Assembly (NCBI GenBank): GCA_018222585.1
Contig: JAAFAB010000004.1
Span: forward strand, 248,001 to 312,000
Source: Paracoccaceae bacterium
Lineage (GTDB): Bacteria; Pseudomonadota; Alphaproteobacteria; Rhodobacterales; Rhodobacteraceae
Direction: 5' to 3'
Length of the DNA: 64,000 nucleotides
The notes under the pieces are model-generated. The model was not told where the DNA came from, did not search any database, and saw nothing but the letters and a program-made list of their open reading frames with translations. How positions within the stretch are numbered: position 1 is the stretch's first letter; every line of letters begins with the position of its first letter. Position numbers and translations under genes: made by a program. Shown here piece after piece: positions 1-7,820 of this stretch.

Positions 1-82
1 GATCGGCCTCGGAGATCTCGCGGATCTGCGGGGTGGCCTCCTCGGCGCCCTCCGGCTTCTCCATGATCAGTGCCTTGAACAT
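1..82 (-). CDS. N-terminus of an MDR-family oxidoreductase, probably acrylyl-CoA reductase (partial)
   Basis: Only the first 27 codons are in the window; the gene continues past base 1. The start MFKALIMEKPEG resembles the N-terminus of AcuI-type medium-chain reductases, which reduce acryloyl-CoA to propionyl-CoA during DMSP and acrylate breakdown in roseobacters. A good Shine-Dalgarno (AGGGAGAG) lies just upstream of the ATG at 82-80. The catalytic and NADPH-binding domains are outside the window, so the AcuI assignment rests on the N-terminus alone and another quinone oxidoreductase-like MDR protein is possible. Confidence 0.55.
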   Translation of the reverse strand, partial: MFKALIMEKPEGAEEATPQIREISEAD

Positions 83-111
83 CTCTCTCCCTTTCCGGGC
101 CATGACGGCCC

Positions 112-630
112 CTATTTCCAACCGCGCCCGCTCTCCGGCATCAGGAACAGGTCCGTGTCGCCGAGCGTCGCGCCGGCGGCGGTCAGCATGGCGTGGATCT
201 GACCCCGGTGATGGGTCTGATGGTTGAAGAAGTGCATCACCAGCAAGCCTAGCGGCTTGCTTACCTCGCGTCCGGCCGCGCCAGAGTACCAGCGCAGATC
301 GCCCGTCAGATCAAGCGAGCCGAGGTTTTCGGCCCACTCCTGGACATGTCCGTCCAGCCGGAACCGGTCTGCCTGCCACTCGGCGAGGGTGGCGAACATC
401 GCCGGGCTCTCCTTGATCCCGCCCGCCGGTTTCGGCGTGCCCGCGAAGCGCGACAGCCAGATGGAATCGGCCCAGATGAGGTGGTTCGCCGTGCCGAGGA
501 TCGAGCCGAAGAAGGCGCCGCGATCCCGGGTCAGCTCGTCCGGCGACAGGCCGGCCATGGCCTTGCCCATCTGGCGGTTCTGCCAGGCATTGTAGCGCGC
601 CATCCGGCGGCAGTAGTCGGGACTGATCAT
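112..630 (-). CDS. DinB family protein
   Basis: A 172-residue protein of DinB/YfiT four-helix-bundle size. Family proteins bind a divalent metal through three histidines; here candidates are the His in ANHLIWAD (about residue 49) and the cluster FFNHQTHHRGQIHAML (about residues 133-148), which matches the conserved HxxxH region. The biological role of most DinB proteins is unknown; some act as thiol-dependent S-transferases. The start is set by a GGGAGG ribosome-binding site five bases upstream. It is on the same strand as the acuI-like gene and 29 bp upstream of it, so the two may be co-transcribed. Confidence 0.85.
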   Translation of the reverse strand: MISPDYCRRMARYNAWQNRQMGKAMAGLSPDELTRDRGAFFGSILGTANHLIWADSIWLSRFAGTPKPAGGIKESPAMFATLAEWQADRFRLDGHVQEWAENLGSLDLTGDLRWYSGAAGREVSKPLGLLVMHFFNHQTHHRGQIHAMLTAAGATLGDTDLFLMPESGRGWK

Positions 631-700
631 CGCGGCCTCCCGTCAGGTTCCGCCCGGATATCAGCGCGCCCACGCCCCGATTGCAACCCCTCTGCGCGCA

Positions 701-735
701 AAGGAAAAGCGGCGACCCCTGCCCGGAGCCGCCGC
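701..735 (-). terminator. Rho-independent terminator of the ABC transporter operon
   Basis: Read on the minus strand, a GC-rich hairpin with arms GCGGCGGCTCC and GGGGTCGCCGC (two mismatches) is followed by TTTTCCTTT. It lies about 50 bp past the permease stop codon, where the operon should end. Confidence 0.7.
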
Positions 736-736
736 C

Positions 737-769
737 TGTCTTGCCGAAGCTGTCTTGCCGAAGCTGTCT
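737..769. repeat. 14-bp tandem repeat
   Basis: The unit TGTCTTGCCGAAGC occurs twice head to tail (737-750 and 751-764), followed by a partial third unit TGTCT. It sits between the permease stop and the terminator hairpin. No function is apparent; replication slippage is the simplest explanation. Confidence 0.8.
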
Positions 770-786
770 GCCCCAGGCTGAGCCCG

Positions 787-1560
787 TCACATCGACGAGC
801 GATGCGCCCAGCCGGTCATCCGCCGTTCGACCCAGGCCATGATCGCGTACATGACGATCCCCTCGATCGCCAGCATCACCAGCCCGGCAAAGACCAGCGG
901 CACGTTGAAGCGGCTTTGCGCGGCGGCCATCATGTTGCCCAGCCCGGTGTTCGACCCCACCGTTTCCGACAGCACCGAACCGACGAAGGCGAGGGTGATC
1001 GCCACCTTCAGCGAGGCGAAGAAATAGGGCATCGAGCGCGGAATGCCGACCTTGATCATGATGTCCATCTTCTTGGCACCGAGGGCACGCAGGATGTCCT
1101 CGGTCTCGGGCTCGATGGTGGCAAGGCCGGTGGCCACGTTGACCACGATCGGGAAGAACGAGATCAGGAAGGCGGTGATGATCGCCGGGATCGAGCCGAT
1201 GCCGAACCAGATGATCAGGATCGGCACCACGGCCACCTTCGGGATGGCGTTGAAGCCGATCATCAGCGGGTAGAGCCCCGCGTAGATCGAGCGCGACCAG
1301 CCGATCAGCAGCCCGATGGCCAGCCCGCCGACCATTGCCAGCACGAAGCCCAGCAGGGTCGTGTAGAGGGTCTGCAGCGAGTTGGTCCAGATCGGCCCCC
1401 AGTACTGCACGATGGCCTCGGCGATCCGCGTGGGCGCCGGCAGGAAGGTCACCGGCAGGTCGAAAAGCCGCACCGCCCCCTCCCAGAGCAGGAACAGCGC
1501 GGCGGTGTAGATCCAGGGGGCAAGCTGGATGAAGGTCGGCCCCTTGCGCGCGCCGCTCAT
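787..1560 (-). CDS. ABC transporter permease, NitT/TauT/ThiX type
   Basis: The inner-membrane channel subunit of an importer; 257 residues with about six hydrophobic segments, typical of BPD_transp_1 permeases. The cytoplasmic EAA-loop region is recognisable around residues 150-175 (EPETEDILRALGAKKMDI), where the ATPase docks. The start codon overlaps the stop of the ATPase gene upstream (ATGA at 1557-1560), which implies translational coupling. The gene order binding protein, ATPase, permease is standard for taurine, sulfonate or pyrimidine/thiamine-precursor uptake systems. The substrate cannot be read from the sequence; the nearby Rieske oxygenase suggests an organic acid or aromatic compound, which is inference. 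Confidence 0.88.
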   Translation of the reverse strand: MSGARKGPTFIQLAPWIYTAALFLLWEGAVRLFDLPVTFLPAPTRIAEAIVQYWGPIWTNSLQTLYTTLLGFVLAMVGGLAIGLLIGWSRSIYAGLYPLMIGFNAIPKVAVVPILIIWFGIGSIPAIITAFLISFFPIVVNVATGLATIEPETEDILRALGAKKMDIMIKVGIPRSMPYFFASLKVAITLAFVGSVLSETVGSNTGLGNMMAAAQSRFNVPLVFAGLVMLAIEGIVMYAIMAWVERRMTGWAHRSSM

Positions 1561-2342
1561 GCCGCATCCCTCGCCCGTGCGATCTCTGCGTGAAGATCCT
1601 GCACGAGATGATTGAAATCATTGTCGAAAAGAAGATCCAGGTTGCGGGGGCGCTCGAAGGGCACGCGGTGGTCCGCGATGACCCGGCCGGGGCGCGCCGA
1701 GAGCACCAGGATCCGATCCGCCAGGAAGGCGCTTTCCCGCAGGTCGTGGGTGACAAGCATCACCGTCACATCACTTTCGGCGTGCAGATCTCTGATAACG
1801 CACCACAATTCTTCTCGGGTGAAGGCATCCAGCGCGCCAAAGGGCTCGTCCAGCATCAGCAGCTCGGGCTCGTGGATCAGGGCGCGGCAGAGGTTGGCGC
1901 GTTGCTGCATCCCGCCCGACAGCTGCCAGGGATACTTCGGGCCGAAGCCCTTCAGCCCGACCAGTTCCAGCAGGTGCTCGGCGCGCTCGATGTATTCCTT
2001 GCGGTGTGTGCGGATGCGGCGGCGGTGCTTCTCGACGATCTCCAGCGGCAGCAGGATATTGTCGAGCGTGGTGCGCCAGGGCAGCATGATCGGGTTCTGG
2101 AAGGCCATGCCGACGATGGAAATCGGCTTGGTCACTTCCTGCCCCGCCACCACCACGGCGCCCTTCTGCGGCCGTTGCAGGCCCGTCGTCAGCTTCATCA
2201 GCGTGGACTTGCCGCAGCCCGAGGGGCCGACCACGGCGACAAACTCGCCGCGGTCCATTTTCACGTTCAACCCGGAGACCGCCAGGGTGCCCTCTGGCCC
2301 CCCGTACCGCATCTCCACGTCGTCGATATTCACAAGATGCAT
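1557..2342 (-). CDS. ABC transporter ATP-binding protein, NitT/TauT type
   Basis: A 261-residue nucleotide-binding subunit that powers the importer. Visible motifs: Walker A GPSGCGKST (about residues 39-47), Q-loop in FQNPIMLPW (about 82-90), ABC signature LSGGMQQR (about 140-147), Walker B LLMLDEPFGALD (about 160-171) and the switch histidine in VTHDLRE (about 196-202). This places it with the SsuB/TauB/NrtD group. It lies between the binding-protein gene (26 bp upstream) and the permease gene (4-bp overlap), so all three should be one operon. There is no extra regulatory domain after the ATPase core. Confidence 0.92.
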   Translation of the reverse strand: MHLVNIDDVEMRYGGPEGTLAVSGLNVKMDRGEFVAVVGPSGCGKSTLMKLTTGLQRPQKGAVVVAGQEVTKPISIVGMAFQNPIMLPWRTTLDNILLPLEIVEKHRRRIRTHRKEYIERAEHLLELVGLKGFGPKYPWQLSGGMQQRANLCRALIHEPELLMLDEPFGALDAFTREELWCVIRDLHAESDVTVMLVTHDLRESAFLADRILVLSARPGRVIADHRVPFERPRNLDLLFDNDFNHLVQDLHAEIARARDAA

Positions 2343-2368
2343 CGTGCAGTCTTTCCGGGTCGGGAGCC

Positions 2369-3391
2369 TTACGGCAACATGCGGTCTTCGACGGGCGGCA
2401 GGAACGAGGCGTCGAAGACATCTTCCGCGGTGACCTCTCCCGACAGCGACATCGGGCCGGAGAGTGCTTCGAGAGAGGCCTCGAGGCGGGCCGGATCGAT
2501 GTCGCCCATGCCGTTCTCGGCGGCCCAGGGCGTCGCGATGTTCATGTCGATGGCCATCTGCAGGCGCTCCTGCTCGACGGTGATATCCAGCGTGCCATCA
2601 CGCTCGACCACGGCGGCGGCACCCGCGGCGGGGTCCTCGATGGCGGCGGCGAAACCGCGGAAGACGGCGCGCAGGAAGCCGGTGACGGCTTCGGGGTTCT
2701 CGGCGGCGAAGGTCTCGTTCGCCAGGATCGCGTTGCCGTAGAGCTCAAGCCCGTGATCGGCCATCAGGATGTTGACGATGTCCTCGTCCGGCGTGCCCTG
2801 GGCCTTCAGGTTCAGGATCACCGAGAAGGCGAAGCCGAAGACGCCATCCACGTCGCCGTTGGCCAGCATCGGCTCGCGCACCGGGAAGCCGATGGATTCG
2901 ATGGTGACGGTGCTGGCGTCGATGCCCGCGACCTCCTGGAAGATCGGCCATTGCGCGAAGGCGCCATCGGGCGGCGGTGCGCCCAGGGTCTTGCCCTCGA
3001 CCGATTTCGGATCCTCGGTGATGCCCAGGGACTTGCGCCCGATGATGGCAAAGGTCGGCTTGTCGTAGACCATGCCGACGGCGATCACCGGCTGGGCGGG
3101 ATCCTCGTCCAGGAACTTCACCAGGCTGTTGGTGTCGCCGAAGCCCATGTCGTAGAGGCCCGAGGCCACGCGCGGGATGGTGTTCACCGAGCCGGTGCCG
3201 GTGTCGATGGTGACGTTCAGGCCCTCTTCCTCGAAGAAGCCCATGTCCTGTGCCAGCAGGAAGCCCGCGGCGGGGCCTTCGTAGCGCCAGTCGAGGGCGA
3301 AGTTGATGTCGGTGTCTGCCTGGGCGGCAAGGGCGCTGGCGCCCAGGGCCATGGCGGAGATCAGGGGAATGGCTTTGCTGCCCAGATACAT
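2369..3391 (-). CDS. ABC transporter substrate-binding protein (NMT1/THI5-like)
   Basis: A periplasmic binding protein of 340 residues with a clear signal peptide (MYLGSKAIPLISAMALGAS, cleavage near AAQA-DT). The mature start INFALDWRYEGPAAGFLLAQ is the typical opening of NMT1/THI5-like proteins that bind thiamine precursors, formylaminopyrimidines, sulfonates or phthalate-like acids. The start at 3391 was preferred to an upstream in-frame ATG because it places the signal peptide at the N-terminus. It is the first gene of the importer operon. The ligand is not predictable from sequence; candidates are a substrate of the divergent Rieske enzyme or a pyrimidine. Confidence 0.88.
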   Translation of the reverse strand: MYLGSKAIPLISAMALGASALAAQADTDINFALDWRYEGPAAGFLLAQDMGFFEEEGLNVTIDTGTGSVNTIPRVASGLYDMGFGDTNSLVKFLDEDPAQPVIAVGMVYDKPTFAIIGRKSLGITEDPKSVEGKTLGAPPPDGAFAQWPIFQEVAGIDASTVTIESIGFPVREPMLANGDVDGVFGFAFSVILNLKAQGTPDEDIVNILMADHGLELYGNAILANETFAAENPEAVTGFLRAVFRGFAAAIEDPAAGAAAVVERDGTLDITVEQERLQMAIDMNIATPWAAENGMGDIDPARLEASLEALSGPMSLSGEVTAEDVFDASFLPPVEDRMLP

Positions 3392-3548
3392 GAGTTGTCC
3401 CGTCCGTTGCTCTGTTGCGTTCGTGCAGGCACCGGCCTCACCCCTGTCGGGCGGGCCGGTGGTGCGCATGGGTCAAGCAAAGCACCGGGTCCGTATCACA
3501 TCCAGCGCAGAAATTGGGTCGGAGCGTTCTGAAAATCAGTACAGTCCG

Positions 3549-4466
3549 TCAGCCAGCCATCTGCCCCCCGCTCTCGGCCCAGGCCTGCAGGTGGCCGCGC
3601 AGCGCCTGCGAGAAGTTCGCCGCCGCCACCGAGACCGCCGCATCCGCCGCCCCCGCGATCAGCCTTTGCGGACGGATGCCGCTGTCGGTCAGCGGCAGGA
3701 AGACCAGCCGCCCGTCGCGCAGGTGGTCCTCGATGCCGACCGGGGTCATGATGCCGAGCGCCCCACCCCGCGCCGCATGGGCAATCATGTAGGCCACCGA
3801 TGACGAGGTGAACTGTGCCTTCAGCCTCAGATCGCGGGTCTCCAGCACATGATCGATCTCGCGGGCGATGGAGGTGGTTCCGTCGGGCAGCACCAGCTCG
3901 TAGCCCAGCAGGTGATCCAGCTTGGCGGTCTTCCTCTGCGCGATCGGATGGTCCGGCGCCGCGATGACGCCGAGGGGGAAATCGGCCGCCGCCACCTGGC
4001 GCAGCGAGAGGCGCGGCGGCGGGTTGAAGATCAGGCAGAGGTCGGCACGGTCCTCGACCACCTCGCGCACGCATTGATCCATGGGAAACTCGCGCACCAG
4101 GAACTCGACCCTCGGGTAGCGTTGAGAGAAGGCATGGATCGCCGCCGGCAGCAGCCCCCAGAGCGGGCTGGCCACCGAGGCGATGGTCACCTGCCCCCGT
4201 GTCCCGGTCTTCAACTGGCCGATCTCGGACACCGCCCGGTCGTATTCCCGCAGGGTGCCCCGGATGTGCATCAGCAGGATCTCTCCCGCCGCCGTCGGGC
4301 GCATCCCGCGCGGCAGCCGGTCGAACAGCGGCACGCCCAGGTCGGCCTCCAGCTCCAGCACGTAGCGGTTGATGGCAGAGGGCGCGACGTTTACCGCCTC
4401 GGCGGCGGCCCGGATCGAGCCATGCCGGGCAACGGCATCAATGTAGCGCAGGGCGCGGTTGTGCAT
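3549..4466 (-). CDS. LysR-family transcriptional regulator
   Basis: A 305-residue regulator. The N-terminal winged helix-turn-helix (residues 1-60) reads HGSIRAAAEAVNVAPSAINR, a normal LysR recognition helix; residues about 88-300 form the periplasmic-binding-protein-like effector domain. The start at 4466 is fixed by a strong Shine-Dalgarno GGAGGAG. It lies upstream of the importer operon on the same strand and is transcribed divergently from the Rieske oxygenase gene, the usual layout for a LysR activator of an adjacent catabolic gene. Its inducer is probably the oxygenase substrate; this is inferred from position only. Confidence 0.9.
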   Translation of the reverse strand: MHNRALRYIDAVARHGSIRAAAEAVNVAPSAINRYVLELEADLGVPLFDRLPRGMRPTAAGEILLMHIRGTLREYDRAVSEIGQLKTGTRGQVTIASVASPLWGLLPAAIHAFSQRYPRVEFLVREFPMDQCVREVVEDRADLCLIFNPPPRLSLRQVAAADFPLGVIAAPDHPIAQRKTAKLDHLLGYELVLPDGTTSIAREIDHVLETRDLRLKAQFTSSSVAYMIAHAARGGALGIMTPVGIEDHLRDGRLVFLPLTDSGIRPQRLIAGAADAAVSVAAANFSQALRGHLQAWAESGGQMAG

Positions 4467-4590
4467 GGGGATCTCCTCCGGGGCTTGCACCGGACTGTAC
4501 ACATTATTCGAGGCGTCGCAGCGCAAATCGGCAATTTCCCTGAGACCTCCTCGCCGTCATATCCCGGACGTCACATCAAAGGAGAGGCCG

Positions 4591-5640
4591 ATGACCCGCG
4601 CCCAGTTTACCGAAGACCGCCCTGGCGAGGAGGCCATCGCCGGCTTCCGCGCCGGAATGCGCCCGTTCTGGCACCCGGTCATGGCCGCCGATGCCCTGGC
4701 TGACGAGCCTGCCGGGGTCCAGCTGCTCGGTCAGCGGCTGGTTCTGGCGCGTCTCGGAGAGTCGGTGCAGGTCTTTCCCGATACCTGCGCGCATTTCCAG
4801 GCCCGGCTGTCGCTCGGGAAGGTGGTGACGGTGGACGGGCAGCCGGCGCTGCAATGCCCCTACCATGGCTGGGCCTTCGGCGAGGGCGGGCGCTGCGCCC
4901 GCATCCCGCAGCTGCCGGAGGGGCGCAGGATCCCCGCCAGCGCGGACCTGACGGCCTACCGCGCCCGCGAAGCCTACGGGCTGATCTGGGTCTGTCTCGC
5001 CGACGAGGCCACTTTCGACCTGCCCCCCTTTCCGGAATACGACGATCCGACCTTCCGCAAGATCCGCCTGAACGAGGCGGAGGACATGGCGACCGCCTCG
5101 ACCCGGATGATCATGGGCACGCTGGACGACACCCATTTCCCATGGGTGCACGAGGGTATCCTCGGCAGCCAGGACCACCCCGAGCCGCCCGATCACGCGG
5201 TCTGGCGCGAGGACAGCCAGCTGGTGACCGGCTACGAGACCGAGCAGCCGGCCGGGCTGATGACGGGGGGCGGGACCGGCGGCACGGTCCGGCTGCGCTA
5301 CACGAACTACGTCGGAATGCCCAATGTCATCCGACTGGTGAAGGACAGCCCCGGCGGGCGCTACGTGATCTGGCTGGCGACCTGCCCGCTGGACTGGAAC
5401 CGCACCCGCAACTTCTGGGTCTTCGCCCGGGACTACGACACCGCCCCGGAGCGCGACACCACCTATACCGAGATGGCCGCCCATGTGCGCCAGCAGGACA
5501 AGCCGATCATCGAAAGCCAGCGCCCCTGGCTGCTGCCGCCCTTCTGGAGCAAGGTGGAACTGCCGATCCGCCCCGGCGACCTGCCGCTGATCCAGTATCA
5601 GAAGTGGCTGGAGGAGCTGGCGATCGTCACCGCGATCTGA
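4591..5640 (+). CDS. Rieske non-haem iron oxygenase, aromatic ring-hydroxylating/O-demethylase alpha type
   Basis: A 349-residue oxygenase subunit of VanA-like size. The Rieske [2Fe-2S] ligands are visible as CAH (about residue 69) and CPYHGW (about 88-93). The mononuclear iron site is GTLDDTHFPWVHEG, with the D-x2-H-x4-H spacing of the family. The C-terminal half is the substrate-binding helix-grip fold. Such enzymes need a separate reductase, and none is encoded nearby. The start is fixed by AAAGGAGAG seven bases upstream. It is divergent from the LysR gene and close to an importer, so it probably begins catabolism of an imported aromatic or methoxylated compound. Confidence 0.88.
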   Translation: MTRAQFTEDRPGEEAIAGFRAGMRPFWHPVMAADALADEPAGVQLLGQRLVLARLGESVQVFPDTCAHFQARLSLGKVVTVDGQPALQCPYHGWAFGEGGRCARIPQLPEGRRIPASADLTAYRAREAYGLIWVCLADEATFDLPPFPEYDDPTFRKIRLNEAEDMATASTRMIMGTLDDTHFPWVHEGILGSQDHPEPPDHAVWREDSQLVTGYETEQPAGLMTGGGTGGTVRLRYTNYVGMPNVIRLVKDSPGGRYVIWLATCPLDWNRTRNFWVFARDYDTAPERDTTYTEMAAHVRQQDKPIIESQRPWLLPPFWSKVELPIRPGDLPLIQYQKWLEELAIVTAI

Positions 5641-5733
5641 GCGCGGGAGTGGTTCTGCCCCCGCTGCATGTCAACAACGGCACGGTCGGGGTCTCTGCCC
5701 TCCCGTCGCCGGATGGCGACCAATGGATAGGTC

Positions 5734-5869
5734 GGGGGCTCTGCCCCCGTCAGGCTGCGCCTGACTCCCCCGGAGTATTTTCAGCCATCGAATAGAGAAA
5801 GACTTCTTTCCATTCGATGGCCATAAATACTCTGGGGGGAGCGCCGCAGGCGCGGGGGGCAAAGCCCCC
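5734..5869. repeat. Palindromic repeat element, copy 1 (CCCCCGGAGTATTT family)
   Basis: An imperfect inverted repeat of nearly 60 bp per arm fills the gap between two convergent genes. The outer ends are GGGGGCTCTGCCCCC and its partner near GGGGGGCAAAGCCCC; the inner arms are CCCCCGGAGTATTT...CCATCGAAT and the reverse complement. The loop is itself palindromic (GAAAG-ACTT-CTTTC). The transcript could fold as a long hairpin from either side, so it may act as a bidirectional terminator for the Rieske and aroB genes. Related copies lie near 15.9, 23.6 and 27.1 kb. Confidence 0.8.
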
Positions 5870-5877
5870 TTCCCGAC

Positions 5878-6996
5878 CTACGCCAGCGCGTCGTCGAGCA
5901 GCTTGCGCACCGCCTCGCCCGGCACATCGGCGGTCACGAAGGCCTCGCCGATACCGCGCGCCAGGATGAAGCGCAGCTTGCCGTCGACAACTTTCTTGTC
6001 TTGGGCCATCAGCGCCATCAGCGCCTCGGCGCCCGGCAGGTCTCCGGGGATGTCGGACAGGTCGACCTTCATGCCCATGGTGCGCAGGTGCTGGCGCAGC
6101 CGCGAGGGCGCTTCCTGCGCACAGAGGCCGAGGCGGGCCGACAGCTCGAAGGCCAGGGCGCAGCCGATGGCGACGCCTTCGCCATGCAGCAGCCGGTCGC
6201 TGTAGCCGGTGGCGGATTCCAGCGCGTGCCCGAAGGTATGGCCGAGATTCAGCAGCGCGCGGTCACCCTGTTCGGTCTCGTCGCGGGCGACGATCTCGGC
6301 CTTCATCTGGCAGGAGCGTTTGACTGCCGCCACCCGCGCCGCCATGTCGCCCGCGGCCAGCGCCGGGCCGTTCTGTTCCAGCCAGTCGAAGAAGGCGGCA
6401 TCGCCGAGCAGGCCATATTTCACCACTTCACCGTAGCCGGCGATGAAGTCGCGCGGCGTCAGCGTGCCCAGGGCGGCGGTATCGGCCAGAACCAGACTGG
6501 GCTGGTGGAAGGCGCCGACCAGGTTCTTGCCCTGAGGCGCATTGATCCCGGTCTTGCCGCCGACAGAGCTGTCGACCTGCGCCAGCAGCGAGGTCGGGAT
6601 CTGCACGAAGCGCACGCCCCGGCGCAGCACGGCGGCGGCAAAGCCCGCCAGGTCGCCGATCACCCCGCCGCCAAGCGCCACGACCACGTCGGAGCGTTCG
6701 ACCTTCTGCTCCAGCAGCCATTCCACCGCGCGGGTGAACTGCGGCCAGGACTTCGTCGCCTCGCCCGCCGGCAGCGCCAGCGAGACCATCTCGATGCTCT
6801 CTGCCGCGAGGCCCGCGCGCAGGCTTTCCAAGTGCAGCCCGGCCACCGTCTCATCCGTCAGGACGGCGACGCGCGGCCGGCGCAGCAGCAGCGCGATGTG
6901 GCGCCCCGCCTCGGCCAGCAGGCCCGGCCCGATCACGATGTCATAGGCGCGGGCGCCCAGTTCCACGCGCAGGGTTTCGCGCAGCTCGCTGCTCAT
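5878..6996 (-). CDS. aroB: 3-dehydroquinate synthase
   Basis: The second shikimate-pathway enzyme, converting DAHP to 3-dehydroquinate with NAD and a divalent metal. The protein has 372 residues, the normal length. Recognisable blocks are the NAD-binding ALGGGVIGDLAGFAAA, the segment PTSLLAQVDSSVGGKTGIN and the metal-binding NLGHTFGHALE. The start overlaps the aroK stop by four bases (ATGA at 6993-6996), so the pair is translationally coupled as in many bacteria. An in-frame upstream extension lies inside aroK and is not used. Transcription probably ends at the palindromic element just beyond the stop. Confidence 0.97.
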   Translation of the reverse strand: MSSELRETLRVELGARAYDIVIGPGLLAEAGRHIALLLRRPRVAVLTDETVAGLHLESLRAGLAAESIEMVSLALPAGEATKSWPQFTRAVEWLLEQKVERSDVVVALGGGVIGDLAGFAAAVLRRGVRFVQIPTSLLAQVDSSVGGKTGINAPQGKNLVGAFHQPSLVLADTAALGTLTPRDFIAGYGEVVKYGLLGDAAFFDWLEQNGPALAAGDMAARVAAVKRSCQMKAEIVARDETEQGDRALLNLGHTFGHALESATGYSDRLLHGEGVAIGCALAFELSARLGLCAQEAPSRLRQHLRTMGMKVDLSDIPGDLPGAEALMALMAQDKKVVDGKLRFILARGIGEAFVTADVPGEAVRKLLDDALA

Positions 6997-7538
6997 GCCG
7001 CCTCCAGAATATCCGCACGGGTCGAAAGTGCTTCGACCACCTTTTCCGCCATGTCCTGCACCGAGAGGCCGGGCAGGCTCCGCACCGGGATCTCGGCCAG
7101 CCGGTAGACCGGCACCCGCCGCTCGTAGAGATCGCGCAACGTGCCCTTGGGATCGGGCGTGCGCAGCAGAGGCCGGGTGTCGCGGTGGCGCACCCGGCTC
7201 CAGAGCAGATCGAGATCCGCATCCAGCCACAGCGCCGTGCCACGAGCGGAAATCAGCCGCCGGTTCTCTTCCGACATGTAGGCGCCGCCACCGGTCGACA
7301 GGATCGAGGGCGTTTCCTCCAGCAGCCGGGCGAGGACCTGGCGTTCCTTGAGGCGAAAGAAATCCTCTCCGTCGCGGGCAAAGATCTCGGCGATGCTCAT
7401 GTTGGCGGCGGATTCGATCTCGGTATCCGAGTCGCGGAAGGGCACGCCCAGAAGCTGCGCGGTGGCCCGTCCGACGGCGCTCTTTCCGGCGCCCATCATG
7501 CCCACCATCACGACGCTCTTCTTCAGCTTCCAGCCCAT
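6993..7538 (-). CDS. aroK: Shikimate kinase
   Basis: Phosphorylates shikimate at the 3-hydroxyl in the pathway to chorismate. The 181-residue protein carries a P-loop GMMGAGKSAVG (residues 13-23), the shikimate-binding aspartate region DSDTEIE (about 36-42), the Walker-B-like LSTGGGAYM (about 80-88) and the lid arginine region RDTRPLLR. It is the promoter-proximal gene of aroK-aroB; the stop of aroK is shared with the start of aroB. It is divergent from the small membrane protein gene at 7671 across a 132-bp gap that must hold promoters for both directions. Confidence 0.96.
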   Translation of the reverse strand: MGWKLKKSVVMVGMMGAGKSAVGRATAQLLGVPFRDSDTEIESAANMSIAEIFARDGEDFFRLKERQVLARLLEETPSILSTGGGAYMSEENRRLISARGTALWLDADLDLLWSRVRHRDTRPLLRTPDPKGTLRDLYERRVPVYRLAEIPVRSLPGLSVQDMAEKVVEALSTRADILEAA

Positions 7539-7670
7539 ATCACCCCTGATCGGAGCCGACCCTTCGGCACCGCACTGCCATTTGAAAACTTTCGCGCCTG
7601 AATGACGTGATCTTGCGGAAAAGGCCAGTTATAACTTGGCCCAAAGACAGGCAAACAGGACCTAACCCCA

Positions 7671-7820
7671 ATGCTCCGCATCCTCAAATGGCTGCTTTAC
7701 CTCGTGATCCTCGCCGGAATCGCCCTCGTGGCCTATGCCTATGTCGGCCCTTGGCTGGGCGCGGACTTCGCCCCCCCGGTCGAAGAGACCCGCACCCCCC
7801 TGGTGCTGGATGCGAACTAG
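7671..7820 (+). CDS. Small single-pass membrane protein
   Basis: A 49-codon reading frame with one N-terminal hydrophobic helix (LKWLLYLVILAGIALVAYAY) and a short acidic tail ending LVLDAN. The next gene starts inside its last codons (ATG at 7810, 11-bp overlap), which argues that both are translated and coupled. No enzymatic motif is present. It looks like a small inner-membrane protein belonging to the unit with the exported protein and xerD. The ribosome-binding site is weak (AGGAC), so confidence is moderate. Confidence 0.6.
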   Translation: MLRILKWLLYLVILAGIALVAYAYVGPWLGADFAPPVEETRTPLVLDAN

